Origin: Lachnospiraceae bacterium
Lineage (GTDB): Bacteria; Bacillota; Clostridia; Lachnospirales; Lachnospiraceae
DNA: 61,734 nucleotides
Direction: 5' to 3'
NCBI GenBank assembly: GCA_017619295.1
Contig: JAFZSQ010000097.1
Location: 1-61,734, forward strand
In this document: positions 41,676 to 51,393 of the stretch, piece by piece
How the letters are laid out: each line of letters starts with the position of its first letter
Numbering within the stretch: position 1 is the first letter of the stretch
Position numbers and translations under genes: made by a program
Notes under the pieces: model-generated
What the model was told of the DNA's origin: nothing
Databases searched by the model: none
The model's input: the letters and a program-made list of their open reading frames with translations, nothing else

Positions 41676-44285
41676 TTGGATAAGTACGAATACAAAGTAA
41701 GACTGGGAGAAATAGATACCCTTATCATAGACAAAGATTTCGAAGAAGCCGCTATTATAGCCGATTCCATTGACTGGAAACGTGTTAAGAGCGTCAAGAC
41801 TTTGTGTATGATCAGTGACGTATATAAATATGTGAACAGACTTGAGGATGCTCAGGAGCTCCTTGGTCTGGCTTATGAACGACACCCTTCTTCGAAGAGT
41901 GTTGTTTTTGCGCTCTGCGAGCTGTGCATTAAACTTGACCAGTACGTTCCTGCTCTCGAGTACTATAAGGAATACGTTCAGCTTGCTCCCGATGATTACG
42001 GAAGATATGTTTTACAGTATAAATTATATGTTGCTCAGGATGTTTCCCTTGAGGAGAGAATCGAAGTTCTTCTTGAGTTAAAGAAGCATACACCCATTCC
42101 CAAATGGCAGTATGAGCTGGCATATCTTTATCATCGAATCGGCGATTCTGCAAAGTGTATAGAAGAGTGTGACGAGATTATTCTTTGGTACGGAGAAGGA
42201 AAGTATGTAACCAAAGCCATGGAGCTTAAGATGCAGCACTCTCCCCTTACTCCTACCCAGCAGGCCAAGTACGACACAAAGGATATTACAGGTACACTTT
42301 TCCCCGCTGAGGAGAAACCTTATACCACAGTGATTCCTAATGTGGAGGCAGATACAATTCCTACAGCTCCTCAGGCAACAGAGGATGATCACGTTGCGAA
42401 TCTGCAGGTTAAGACCGATGTTGGTGAATATAACACGATTAACCTTCAGAAGGAACTCGCCGACAGCATGAAGGATATGTGGGAAGTGACTCCCGATAAC
42501 CTTATCCGTCCTGTAAGCACATCCCTTCATCCCGGAGATGTTAAGCCCGTTGGCGGAACCGATACGGAAGATTATCCTGACGCATACACCGAGGCAGGAT
42601 TCGTTGAAGACGATCCTATGGCTACTAAGGTTCTTAAAGAAATCAGAGAAGAGAACAATTCCGACGCTGTGGAAGAGGTGTTCTTCAATGATGAGAATAA
42701 GAACAACGGATTCGGTGATGATAATTTTGACCACATTCTCGGAATGGAATACGACGGACAGATGTCCATGGTAGTTCCTGAGCAGACAGTGGATGACGAT
42801 ACACAGATAACCGGTCAGCTGAGACTTGAAGATATTTTGGCTGAGTGGGAACAGAAGAAGAAAGATAACGAGAAACAGTTAGAGGAAGAAGTTCGCCAGA
42901 GAGTTTTGGAGCACACAGGAAACATTCTGGTAGACTTTGATTTCGCTGTAAGAGATGGCCTCCTTGAGAAACTTGAGAAGGAGCCCATAGACGAGAACGC
43001 CGATTACTCAGACTTACCTGATTATGACGAAGAAGAGGAATATCAGGCTGAAGGTGAGTACACAGACGAGGAATACTCGGAAGAGGAGTATCCTGAAGAA
43101 GAGTATGCCGAGGACGAGAACTTCGAGGATGATTTCGAAGAGGCTGAGCCTGTAGAAGAAGAGGCTGAGGCAGTGGAGGATTCCACCGGTGAGATGACCT
43201 TCGAGGAGGATCTGGAAACTGAGGAAACCGAAGAGGCTGAAGTAGTAGAAGAGGCAGAAAGCACCGAGGAAGTTGCGGAGGCAACCGAGGAAACTGCTGA
43301 TGAAGCAGCGGAAGAGACCGAGGAAGCAGTAGAGGAAACAGAAGCTGTTGCAGACGCTGAAGTTGAAGAAGCAGAAGAATCCGAAGAAGCCGAGCCCGTA
43401 GAAGAAAAGGGAGAAGAGGAAGCTGCAGAAGAAGCTGTAGAGGATAAGGCAGAGAAAGAGGAGAAGGCTGAGAGCACAGAAAACGCTGACGTTGTGGCAG
43501 CTGAAGCCGCTGCTGAGGCAGAGGACAATTCTCCTTCACCCAGAGAGCTTTCAAAGGAAGAGAAAGAACTCTACGCTTCCTACATTCAGAATAAGAAGAT
43601 ACAGGCACAGCTTGTTAATGCCGTAGATTCTGTAAGCCTTGCTCCTTACGCAGGCAACTTGATTATCACAGGTGAAGAGGGCATGGACCCTACAACCCTT
43701 GCGAAGAATATCATGAAGGAGATTCAGCTTATTGACAGCAACTTCTCCGGAAAGATTGCAAAGATAAGCGGCAACTCCCTTAATGCGAGAGAGCCTTCCG
43801 AAATAATCGGAAAGATTTCCAACGGCGCTCTCATCATCGAGAACGCAGGCCGCATGAGCCCTGAGACAGCCGACCAGCTGTACAAGTCGCTCCAGAACGA
43901 AGATGCAGGAATCATTATCGTAATGGCGGGAACCAAGAAGTCCATAGCAAAACTTATGGACGCATCGCCGAAGCTCAAAGAGTGCTTCGCTGCACAGATT
44001 GATTTGGAAGCATTAGATAATGACACTCTTGTCAGATTCGGTAAAGAGTATGCTCTTTCACAGGAGTACTCAATTGATGAAATGGGACTTCTTGCACTCC
44101 ATACCAGAATTTCCGATCATCAGACCAGCGACCATGCAGTAACGATGATAGAGGTCAAGAAGATGATTTCCGATGCAATCAGAAATGCCAACAGAAAGAA
44201 TGTCGGACATTTCTTTGATGTTTTGTTCGGAAAGCGTTATGATAATGAGGACATGATCATTCTTAAGGAAAAAGACTTCGCATAA
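41676..44285 (+). CDS. TPR protein with acidic repeat region and degenerate AAA-like domain
   Basis: An 869-residue cytoplasmic protein. Residues 1-190 are TPR-like (EEAAIIADSIDWKRVKS, LGLAYERHPSSKS, ALEYYKEYVQLAPDD). Residues about 449-620 are extremely acidic Glu/Ala/Val repeats. The C-terminal 230 residues resemble CbxX/CfxQ-type AAA modules, but Walker A reads GEEGMDPTT (no Lys) and Walker B reads ALIIENAG (no Asp-Glu pair), so ATP hydrolysis is unlikely. AGAGGTGA fits TTG 41676; GTG 41667 lies inside that site. It precedes glgB by 14 nt and is probably co-transcribed. Role unknown, perhaps scaffolding. Confidence 0.72.
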   Translation: MDKYEYKVRLGEIDTLIIDKDFEEAAIIADSIDWKRVKSVKTLCMISDVYKYVNRLEDAQELLGLAYERHPSSKSVVFALCELCIKLDQYVPALEYYKEYVQLAPDDYGRYVLQYKLYVAQDVSLEERIEVLLELKKHTPIPKWQYELAYLYHRIGDSAKCIEECDEIILWYGEGKYVTKAMELKMQHSPLTPTQQAKYDTKDITGTLFPAEEKPYTTVIPNVEADTIPTAPQATEDDHVANLQVKTDVGEYNTINLQKELADSMKDMWEVTPDNLIRPVSTSLHPGDVKPVGGTDTEDYPDAYTEAGFVEDDPMATKVLKEIREENNSDAVEEVFFNDENKNNGFGDDNFDHILGMEYDGQMSMVVPEQTVDDDTQITGQLRLEDILAEWEQKKKDNEKQLEEEVRQRVLEHTGNILVDFDFAVRDGLLEKLEKEPIDENADYSDLPDYDEEEEYQAEGEYTDEEYSEEEYPEEEYAEDENFEDDFEEAEPVEEEAEAVEDSTGEMTFEEDLETEETEEAEVVEEAESTEEVAEATEETADEAAEETEEAVEETEAVADAEVEEAEESEEAEPVEEKGEEEAAEEAVEDKAEKEEKAESTENADVVAAEAAAEAEDNSPSPRELSKEEKELYASYIQNKKIQAQLVNAVDSVSLAPYAGNLIITGEEGMDPTTLAKNIMKEIQLIDSNFSGKIAKISGNSLNAREPSEIIGKISNGALIIENAGRMSPETADQLYKSLQNEDAGIIIVMAGTKKSIAKLMDASPKLKECFAAQIDLEALDNDTLVRFGKEYALSQEYSIDEMGLLALHTRISDHQTSDHAVTMIEVKKMISDAIRNANRKNVGHFFDVLFGKRYDNEDMIILKEKDFA

Positions 44286-44299
44286 GGGGGCTACGCCAA

Positions 44300-46216
44300 A
44301 TGGCAGAGAAGGTATTTATTTCAGAGGACGACCAGTATTTATTTGCTCAAGGTTCTCATTATGATATCTACAAGAAGCTTGGTGCGCACATTTCTGTTGA
44401 GAACAAGACAAGAGGCACATACTTTGCGGTATGGGCCCCCAATGCTGCATATGTTAATGTGGTGGGATCATTCAACGAATGGAATGAATGGTCACATCCC
44501 ATGCAAAAATTAGGACCCGGAGGAATCTGGGCTCTTTTTGTACCCGGAGTCGGAGAGGGAGATGTTTATAAATATCTCATAACCACCCCGTCCAATGAGA
44601 AAATCTACAAGGCAGATCCCTTTGCTAACTACAGTGAATTAAGGCCCGCCACTGCTTCGGTTGTAACCGATTTGTCCGGTTTCGACTGGGAAGATTCCAA
44701 GTGGCTTAAAAAGAGGGCCAAGGTTGATAAGCAAAGAGAACCCCTGGCTATTTATGAGTGCCACATCGGTTCCTGGATGAAGCATCCCAACGGAACAGAG
44801 GACGGCTTCTATTCCTACAGGGAGTTTGCCGACAGAATAGTAAAATACCTAAGTGAAATGAAATATACCCACGTGGAGCTTATGGGTATTGCCGAGTATC
44901 CCTTCGACGGTTCCTGGGGATATCAGGTAACGGGTTACTATGCTCCCACGGCAAGATACGGAGAGCCCAAGGACTTCATGTATCTTATTAATGAACTGCA
45001 CAAAAATGACATTGGCGTCATTTTGGACTGGGTACCCGCTCATTTCTGTCCCGATGCCCACGGCCTCGGAAGATTTGACGGAACCTGCATTTACGAAGAT
45101 CCAGACCCCAGAAGAGGCGAGCATCCCGAATGGGGAACAAAGATATTTAATTATGGCAAAACCGAAGTCCGCAATTTCCTCATCGCCAACGCAATCTATT
45201 GGATGAGAGAATTCCACGTTGACGGATTAAGAGTTGATGCCGTTGCTTCCATGCTGTATCTGGACTACGGAAAGAAAGATGGACAGTGGCTTCCCAATAT
45301 TTACGGCGGCAACAAGAACCTTGACGCCATCGAATTCTTTAAACACCTGAATTCCATCATTCACAAGATGGATCCCGGATTTATGACCATAGCCGAAGAA
45401 TCCACTGCATGGCCCAAGGTTACCGCACCACCGGAGGATGACGGACTTGGCTTCTCCTTTAAGTGGAACATGGGCTGGATGCATGATTTCTGCGAATACA
45501 TGAAGCTGGACCCCATCTATAAGAGAGACAATCATTACAACATGACTTTTGCCATGAGCTACAATGAGTCGGAAAATTATATTCTTCCGCTTTCTCATGA
45601 TGAGGTTGTTCATCTTAAGTGCTCCATGGTAGAAAAAATGCCGGGCTACGAAGTAGACAAGTACGCAAATCTTCGTGCCGGATATACATTTATGTTTGGA
45701 CATGCAGGAAAGAAGCTTTTATTCATGGGTCAGGAGTTTGCCCAGGAGAGAGAGTGGAGCGAAGCCAGAGAACTTGACTGGTTCCTTCTTTCCAAACCTT
45801 TAAACAAAGGAATGCATGATTACGTAAAGAGACTTCTTGAGATTTACCGCAAGTACCCTGCCATGTATAAGCATGACAACAACTGGGGCGGATTCGAGTG
45901 GCTTTCTGCTGACGATAAGGATTACAGCACATATGCCTTCTACAGGAGAGATGAGTCAGGCAAAAACAACATCCTCTTCGTATTGAACTTCACCCCTGTT
46001 AAGAGAGAAGGGTTCAGAGTAGGTGTTCCTTTCGACACCAAATATAAACTTCTTCTCAACAGCGACGATAAGGAGTTTGGCGGAAACGGTACGGTGATAC
46101 CTGCCACCCTTAAGGCTGAGAAAATCGAGGCGAATTACAAGGAACTTTCCATAAGTTTTGACCTTCCTGCTTTCTCAGCAGAAGTATTTGTTTTTGACAG
46201 TCCTAAAGAAAAGTAA
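44300..46216 (+). CDS. glgB: 1,4-alpha-glucan branching enzyme
   Basis: A 638-residue GH13 enzyme with an N-terminal CBM48 domain (FAVWAPNAAYVNVVGSFNEWN). Catalytic residues are D313 (GLRVDAVASM), E366 (TIAEEST) and the stabilising D434 (LPLSHDEVVH). It makes alpha-1,6 branches in glycogen in the cytoplasm. The length is typical. No other glycogen gene lies in the window. Ends at its own terminator. Confidence 0.95.
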   Translation: MAEKVFISEDDQYLFAQGSHYDIYKKLGAHISVENKTRGTYFAVWAPNAAYVNVVGSFNEWNEWSHPMQKLGPGGIWALFVPGVGEGDVYKYLITTPSNEKIYKADPFANYSELRPATASVVTDLSGFDWEDSKWLKKRAKVDKQREPLAIYECHIGSWMKHPNGTEDGFYSYREFADRIVKYLSEMKYTHVELMGIAEYPFDGSWGYQVTGYYAPTARYGEPKDFMYLINELHKNDIGVILDWVPAHFCPDAHGLGRFDGTCIYEDPDPRRGEHPEWGTKIFNYGKTEVRNFLIANAIYWMREFHVDGLRVDAVASMLYLDYGKKDGQWLPNIYGGNKNLDAIEFFKHLNSIIHKMDPGFMTIAEESTAWPKVTAPPEDDGLGFSFKWNMGWMHDFCEYMKLDPIYKRDNHYNMTFAMSYNESENYILPLSHDEVVHLKCSMVEKMPGYEVDKYANLRAGYTFMFGHAGKKLLFMGQEFAQEREWSEARELDWFLLSKPLNKGMHDYVKRLLEIYRKYPAMYKHDNNWGGFEWLSADDKDYSTYAFYRRDESGKNNILFVLNFTPVKREGFRVGVPFDTKYKLLLNSDDKEFGGNGTVIPATLKAEKIEANYKELSISFDLPAFSAEVFVFDSPKEK

Positions 46217-46231
46217 ATATTTGTCCGAAAT

Positions 46232-46262
46232 AAGAGGTGAGAGTATCACCTCTTTTTATTTT
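46232..46262 (+). terminator. Intrinsic terminator after glgB
   Basis: AAGAGGTGA (46232-46240) and TCACCTCTT (46246-46254), 5-nt loop, then T-rich tail. Confidence 0.9.
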
Positions 46263-46291
46263 TTATTGACTTTTCTGTTTGGAGAACATGT

Positions 46292-49078
46292 ATGAAGATT
46301 TCGTTTGAAAATGCAAACACATACGTGGACAGGACAGGAACTTACGAGAAAACTCAAACAAACAACAAAATAACCGGGCAGCAAGCTTACAGTGCAGACA
46401 TTTCCGGAATAGTTATGGATAACGAAGCATATACGGTTCACGGACGAACCATGCGGGATGTTATGCAGGATGCGCAGAATATTGATGTTAAGGCGCAGAC
46501 TGACTATTTGACGGTAATGTCTCATTCTATGTCCGGGGAAGATTTTGGAAAGTTGCTTGAGGAAGGCGTAGATCCTGCATCCTGTGACGCACATACGACA
46601 GTTACCATTATGGATAAAATTAAGGCAGAGCTTGCCAAATCCGGAGTATCCGTGGAAGGCTTTACCGATGATATAGACCCCGAGGCTCTTAAGGAGATCG
46701 CAGGGTCCGAGGCTTATGCAAACCATCTTGCAAACTCTTTGAAAAAAGCAGATGTTCCCGTTACCAAAGAAAACATGAAGGAAGCTGATGAGGCGGTGCA
46801 GAGAGCTTTGGAACTTAACCCCCTTTCAGAGGGCGAGTTGAAATACCTTGTTCAGAACAACCTTGGACCTTCAATCGAGAATATCTATCTTGCAAATCAC
46901 TCGGGAGCAGTGGATGCAGATAGACAGTCAAGAGGATATTTCATGGAGGGTAACGGATATTATGCCAAGAAAGCTGACGAAGCGGATGTGGCATCATTGG
47001 GAGCCCAGGTTGAAGAAATCCTCGCAGAAGCGGGAATCGAAACAAGCGAAGAAAATATAGAGAAAGCAACATGGCTTATAGAGAAAGGAATCCCTTTAAC
47101 TGACCGCACTTTCAACACTCTTGATAAAAACAAGAGCGTAAATCTTCCCGTAAGTGAAGAACAGGCAGTGAAGGCGGTTGTGACAGCAATGTCAGATTCT
47201 ATACCTGCCATGAAGGCTGACCTTACCAATACAGAAACAAAATATGAAAAGGCAGCGAAACTTGAAAAGAGAGTCGAAGCTTTATTAAACGACAGCAGCA
47301 TTGACCTTCACGACAGAAGAGTTCTTGAGGAAACCCGCCTTAAGATGACGGCTGAAGTGAATGTTAAACTTATCGAAAGCGGTTTCTCAATCGACACCTC
47401 CGATTTGGAAGAACTGGTTGAGGCTTTGAAGGAAGCCGAGATAAGCGTAGCCAAGAGATATTTCCCCGAAGAGGAAGCAGACGCAGCAGTTTCAAACAAA
47501 CAGTTATTGGATGAAACAATATCCAAGAGAAACAGCTTATATGACATGCCTGCATCCACTCTCGGAAGCCTTGTTTTTACAAGACATGAGAGCATTTCGG
47601 TGGAGACATTATATGATGAGGGCTTAAGACAAAAGAGTGCATTCGATGCAGCCAAATCTTCTTATGAAACCCTCATGACTGCACCCAGAAGAGACCTTGG
47701 AGACAGCATCAAGAAGGCTTTTGCCAACGTTGATGATATCTTAATGGATCTTGATATGGACCTCTCTGACAGAAACAGAAGAGGCGTAAGAATCCTTGCG
47801 TACAACCGCGTTGAAATAACCGAGGAAAACATCGAAAAGATGGTTGAAGCGGACAGAAGAGTAAACCGTGTGGTTGAGAGAATGACTCCCGCGGCAGCAC
47901 TTAAGATGATCCGCGACGGAATCAACCCTCTTAAGACATCCTTTGATGAACTTGAGAACTATCTCAAGGGCGAAAACGAGGATACCGAAAAGCAGATGGA
48001 AACTTACTCAAGATACCTTTACAGACTTGAGCAAAGCGGTGAAATCTCAGATGATGAAAGAACTGCTTACATCGGAATCTTCAGGATGTTAAGACAGATT
48101 GAAAAGAGTGACGGAGCCGTAATCGGAAGAGTGCTTGAGGCAGGGAGAGAATTGAATTTTTCAAACCTCTTAAGCGCAGCAAGAATCGCCAAAAAATCCG
48201 GAATGGACATCTTAGTTGATGACAACTTCGGAGGCCTTAAGGATTTGGTTTACTCCGACACACCCATAGACGTTCAGGTATCCGCAGGTGATTCCGGAAG
48301 TGACTTCCTCTACAAGCAGACCTTTGAGGAATTAAAGGAAATCAATGCAGAAACCATAAATGATAAAGAGATTACCGAGCTCTTGGAAAAAGCAGATTTA
48401 TCTCCAACCCTCCCTCACATTAAAGAGGCCGTAGAGGGTAAGAATAATCCTTCCAAATCCTGGAATAGGGTTAACAAGTTTATCGGTAAGGAGAGATTAG
48501 ACGCTTTTGCCGAAAATATACTTGATGCATTTACCGGAAGAGATGAGGCGGTAGAGGCATACGAGAAGGAAGCGGAAGAAATCAAAAACTCCCTTACAGA
48601 GGATATGTTTAATCCTTCCCTTAAGGCTTTGGATATCAGAGATATGAAGTCATCTCACATTTTCTTATCCGTTGCAGTGGGAATGGCAAGAGAAGAAACC
48701 TACGAGATTCCTGTATCAGGAGTTGACGGGGAATCTTCAATCAGACTTACCATCAGACATGACAGTGAAAATAAGGGTAATGCACTTATTACTCTTCCCA
48801 CTGAGGACATGGGAGATGTATCCGTATCCTTAAGACTTGAAGGTAACGAGGCAAGCGCATTTTTAATCAGCAGCAAAGATAATAAAGAAAAACGAGAAAC
48901 TCTGCAGAATATGCTAAACATTGCCTTCGAAAAAGACGATATATCCTTTAGGAATCTTCTCTACACCGATCGTCTTAAAACCCCCGAATCAAGGGGAGAA
49001 GAAATAGAGAATCAATCCACCTACAGAATCTACAAAGCAGCAAAGACAGTGGTGGAAGCAATGAGACAAGTCTACTAA
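46292..49078 (+). CDS. Large DUF6240-like flagellar protein with a FliK-like C-terminus
   Basis: A 928-residue, mainly helical protein of low sequence complexity in Glu, Lys and Ala. Repeating segments of the form V(T/S)EENIEKAxxxxxxGIPL appear near residues 140, 250 and 500. The last 100 residues (EDMGDVSVSLRLEGNEASAF ... TLQNMLNIAFEKDDISFRNL) follow the layout of the FliK/Flg_hook C-terminal domain. I recall such large proteins (DUF6240) next to flagellin in Lachnospiraceae. It has no signal peptide. It is 24 nt upstream of flagellin, so a role in flagellar hook or filament assembly is a reasonable inference. Confidence 0.68.
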   Translation: MKISFENANTYVDRTGTYEKTQTNNKITGQQAYSADISGIVMDNEAYTVHGRTMRDVMQDAQNIDVKAQTDYLTVMSHSMSGEDFGKLLEEGVDPASCDAHTTVTIMDKIKAELAKSGVSVEGFTDDIDPEALKEIAGSEAYANHLANSLKKADVPVTKENMKEADEAVQRALELNPLSEGELKYLVQNNLGPSIENIYLANHSGAVDADRQSRGYFMEGNGYYAKKADEADVASLGAQVEEILAEAGIETSEENIEKATWLIEKGIPLTDRTFNTLDKNKSVNLPVSEEQAVKAVVTAMSDSIPAMKADLTNTETKYEKAAKLEKRVEALLNDSSIDLHDRRVLEETRLKMTAEVNVKLIESGFSIDTSDLEELVEALKEAEISVAKRYFPEEEADAAVSNKQLLDETISKRNSLYDMPASTLGSLVFTRHESISVETLYDEGLRQKSAFDAAKSSYETLMTAPRRDLGDSIKKAFANVDDILMDLDMDLSDRNRRGVRILAYNRVEITEENIEKMVEADRRVNRVVERMTPAAALKMIRDGINPLKTSFDELENYLKGENEDTEKQMETYSRYLYRLEQSGEISDDERTAYIGIFRMLRQIEKSDGAVIGRVLEAGRELNFSNLLSAARIAKKSGMDILVDDNFGGLKDLVYSDTPIDVQVSAGDSGSDFLYKQTFEELKEINAETINDKEITELLEKADLSPTLPHIKEAVEGKNNPSKSWNRVNKFIGKERLDAFAENILDAFTGRDEAVEAYEKEAEEIKNSLTEDMFNPSLKALDIRDMKSSHIFLSVAVGMAREETYEIPVSGVDGESSIRLTIRHDSENKGNALITLPTEDMGDVSVSLRLEGNEASAFLISSKDNKEKRETLQNMLNIAFEKDDISFRNLLYTDRLKTPESRGEEIENQSTYRIYKAAKTVVEAMRQVY

Positions 49079-49102
49079 ACGCACTAGCGAGAAAGAGGAA
49101 CT

Positions 49103-50224
49103 ATGAGAATCAATTACAACGTATCCGCAATGATAGCCAACAACTCATTACAGAGAAATGACAATAATCTTGCAGCATCTTTGGAGAGACTCTCTTCCGG
49201 ACTTAAGATTAATCATGGTAAAGATAATCCCGCAGGACTTGCAATGGGAAAAAGAATGAACGCTCAGCTTAAAGGACTTTCCGTAGCAACACAGAATGCA
49301 TCAAACGGAATTTCCATCATCGAAACAGCAGATGGTGCAATGGCTGAGATGCAGGATATTTTGCAGCGTATCAATGAACTTTGTGTAAAGGCCAACAACG
49401 GAACCCTCAGTGATGACGACAGAAAGATTATCAATGATGAGGTTGTTGAACTTAAGGACGAGCTTACAAGAATCAAGAACACAACAGAGTTCAACTCAAT
49501 GCCCATCCTTAACGGCGAGTTCGAATACCGTGGATATACAAGCGACAAGGAAGTAAAGGTTTCCGAGTATGACAAGGATATGAACACAGCTACTCCTTAC
49601 GTTCTTGATACACTTGCACTTACATGGGATGATGCAGGAAAAGTTTCCGATGCCACCATGACATCATCAGATCCAAAGCTTACTAACGCTACGATTGAAA
49701 CGGAAGACAATCTTGTAACCATCACAACCCAGGACGGATATAAGATTGAGCTTGATATGAACCAGGTTACTCCCGGTGCAGCAGGCACAACAACCACCAA
49801 AACAGCCCTTTCCATCGACCTTACAGGTGTCGGTTCCATGAGACTTCAGGTTGGTGCCAATGAGGGACAGGTTCTTGAAATCCCCATTCCCGACGTTTCT
49901 CTTCGTCACATGGGAATCAGAGATATAGACGTTTCTACCAGAGAAGGTGCACAGGATGCCCTTGAGAGAATCGGTGGAGCAATCTCTTATATCTCACAGG
50001 TAAGAAGTGAACTTGGTGCATTACAGAACAGACTTGAAAGTAATGTAGACAGCCTTGACATAACCTACGAAAACATGACTTCTTCATACTCACGTATTAT
50101 GGATGTTGATATGGCAGAAGAAATGTCCGAGTACACAAAGAATCAGATTCTCACCCAGGCAGGTACTTCAATGCTTGCCCAGGCTAATGAAAGACCCTCT
50201 CAGGTATTACAGCTTCTTCAGTAA
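49103..50224 (+). CDS. Flagellin
   Basis: A 373-residue filament protein. The N-terminal D0/D1 (MRINYNVSAMIANNSLQRND ... SSGLKINHGKDNPAGLAM) and C-terminal D1/D0 (ENMTSSYSRIMDVDMAEEMS ... ILTQAGTSMLAQANERPSQV, ending LLQ) are conserved; the middle (about residues 140-275) is variable and Thr-rich. It is exported by the flagellar type III system with FliS as chaperone. GAAAGAGGAAC precedes the ATG. Clustered with FliS. Confidence 0.95.
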   Translation: MRINYNVSAMIANNSLQRNDNNLAASLERLSSGLKINHGKDNPAGLAMGKRMNAQLKGLSVATQNASNGISIIETADGAMAEMQDILQRINELCVKANNGTLSDDDRKIINDEVVELKDELTRIKNTTEFNSMPILNGEFEYRGYTSDKEVKVSEYDKDMNTATPYVLDTLALTWDDAGKVSDATMTSSDPKLTNATIETEDNLVTITTQDGYKIELDMNQVTPGAAGTTTTKTALSIDLTGVGSMRLQVGANEGQVLEIPIPDVSLRHMGIRDIDVSTREGAQDALERIGGAISYISQVRSELGALQNRLESNVDSLDITYENMTSSYSRIMDVDMAEEMSEYTKNQILTQAGTSMLAQANERPSQVLQLLQ

Positions 50225-50248
50225 TACCGGAAGTAAGGAGGTAATGGT

Positions 50249-50725
50249 ATGACTAACGAGAAAAAGCAACAGTTTACACTCCGAATATCAAAAGCCAACA
50301 AGACAGATCTGATAGTAGTCCTTTATGACATGGTTCTGGAATACTTGGAAGACGCAAGAGTTGCCCATGCAAGTGATGATACGGAAGCATTCAAGGAGTC
50401 AATCCGAAAGATCAGAAACTGCATGCAGGAACTTATAGCATCACTTCACTTTGAGTATGATGTGGCAGCAAATCTTCTTTCCCTTTACATCTATGTGAAC
50501 AAGGAGCTTGTAAGAGCTTCCGTTCACTATGATGACGATGTTCTCGATCATGTAGAGTCTGTAATTATTAAGCTTAGAGACGCCTACAGTCAGATTTCCG
50601 TTAACAACCATGAGGAACCTCTGATGCAGAACACACAGAACGTGTATGCAGGTTTGACCTACAACAAGAACCTCATGAATGAAGAGCTGTTTGATGATAA
50701 ACCTAACAGAGGTTTATACGTTTAA
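50249..50725 (+). CDS. fliS: Flagellin chaperone FliS
   Basis: A 158-residue helical protein with the FliS core (DLIVVLYDMVLEYLEDARVA ... ALHF-like IASLHFEYDVAANLLSLYIY ... LRDAYSQI) and a C-terminal extension not usual in FliS. It binds the flagellin C-terminus in the cytoplasm to prevent early polymerisation. GGAGGTAATGGT precedes the ATG, 24 nt after flagellin. Confidence 0.85.
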   Translation: MTNEKKQQFTLRISKANKTDLIVVLYDMVLEYLEDARVAHASDDTEAFKESIRKIRNCMQELIASLHFEYDVAANLLSLYIYVNKELVRASVHYDDDVLDHVESVIIKLRDAYSQISVNNHEEPLMQNTQNVYAGLTYNKNLMNEELFDDKPNRGLYV

Positions 50726-50770
50726 CATATAGATTTTCAGGAAAAAATTATAAAGAGCGGAGGAATTTGC

Positions 50771-51121
50771 ATGGACGCAAGAGAGGTATTTCTGGAACTT
50801 GGCGAGGACTACGAAGAAGTTCTTGGCAGACTTGTTACTGATGAGAGAATCACAAAGTACCTTAAGAAATTCGCGGACGGTGGCTCAATAGCCGATATAC
50901 ACGGCTTTCTCGCAGATGAAAACTACGAGGAGGCTTTTCGTCTTGTCCACACGGCAAAGGGTATGGCCATGAATATGGGTCTTTCAAAACTCACTGCTGT
51001 GACCAGTGACTTATGCGAAGAACTTAGAGGTGGCAAACCTAACAAACCCATCGACGATATGATTAAGGCGGTGGAAGAAGAATTTGAAAAAACTAAGGCA
51101 GTTATAGGCCAAATGGATTAG
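50771..51121 (+). CDS. HPt histidine-phosphotransfer protein
   Basis: A 116-residue protein that is a single HPt domain: the phospho-accepting His is in FRLVHTAKGMAMNMGLSKL, matching the H-x-x-K-G signature. It would pass phosphate between a hybrid kinase and a response regulator, neither of which is in the window. Position after fliS suggests motility signalling. CGGAGGA precedes the ATG. Confidence 0.85.
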   Translation: MDAREVFLELGEDYEEVLGRLVTDERITKYLKKFADGGSIADIHGFLADENYEEAFRLVHTAKGMAMNMGLSKLTAVTSDLCEELRGGKPNKPIDDMIKAVEEEFEKTKAVIGQMD

Positions 51122-51171
51122 TACTATTAAGCCTGTTTCTTCTTATATTTATGTGATTTGAAAAATCGAGA

Positions 51172-51220
51172 GGCTTTGACATCCTTTAAACCCAGTGTTT
51201 ATCGAATGTTGAGGCCTTTT
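51172..51220 (+). terminator. Terminator after the flagellar module
   Basis: GGCTTTGACAT (51172-51182) and ATGTTGAGGCC (51206-51216) pair at all 11 positions counting three G-U pairs, with a 23-nt loop and TTTT after. It separates the motility genes from the Tad locus. Confidence 0.65.
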
Positions 51221-51286
51221 GTGTTTGCCAAAAAGCAGTCACATTTGTAACATTTTCACGAAAATCAACTTTTTGGATAAAACCTA

Positions 51287-51316
51287 TAGACAAAGTACCA
51301 TTGTCATGATTATAAT
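51287..51316 (+). promoter_or_regulatory. Candidate promoter of the Tad pilus locus
   Basis: TAGACA (51287-51292), 18-nt spacer, perfect TATAAT (51311-51316). A palindromic ATTTTC/GAAAAT at about 51253-51266 and a TGCGG/CCGCA hairpin near 51355-51374 flank it. The leader before the first gene is about 75 nt. Confidence 0.65.
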
Positions 51317-51393
51317 CCAGATTGTCGTTAAGACATTCCGAAGGTATTAATCTTCATTGCGGTTTTCTCCGCATAATTCCAAATATTGCAGAG

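Noticed and set aside
42685-43608. Long minus-strand frames (307 aa Leu/Pro/Arg-rich; 161 aa Ser/Ala-rich at 43043-43528)
   Set aside because: They are the antisense of the Glu-rich repeat region; low-complexity composition follows directly from GAA/GAG codons on the plus strand.
46204-46231. SigD (sigma-28) promoter for the flagellar genes (TAAAG ... CCGAAAT)
   Set aside because: The spacing is one base too long and the match is partial, and the start would fall in the glgB terminator; too weak to annotate.
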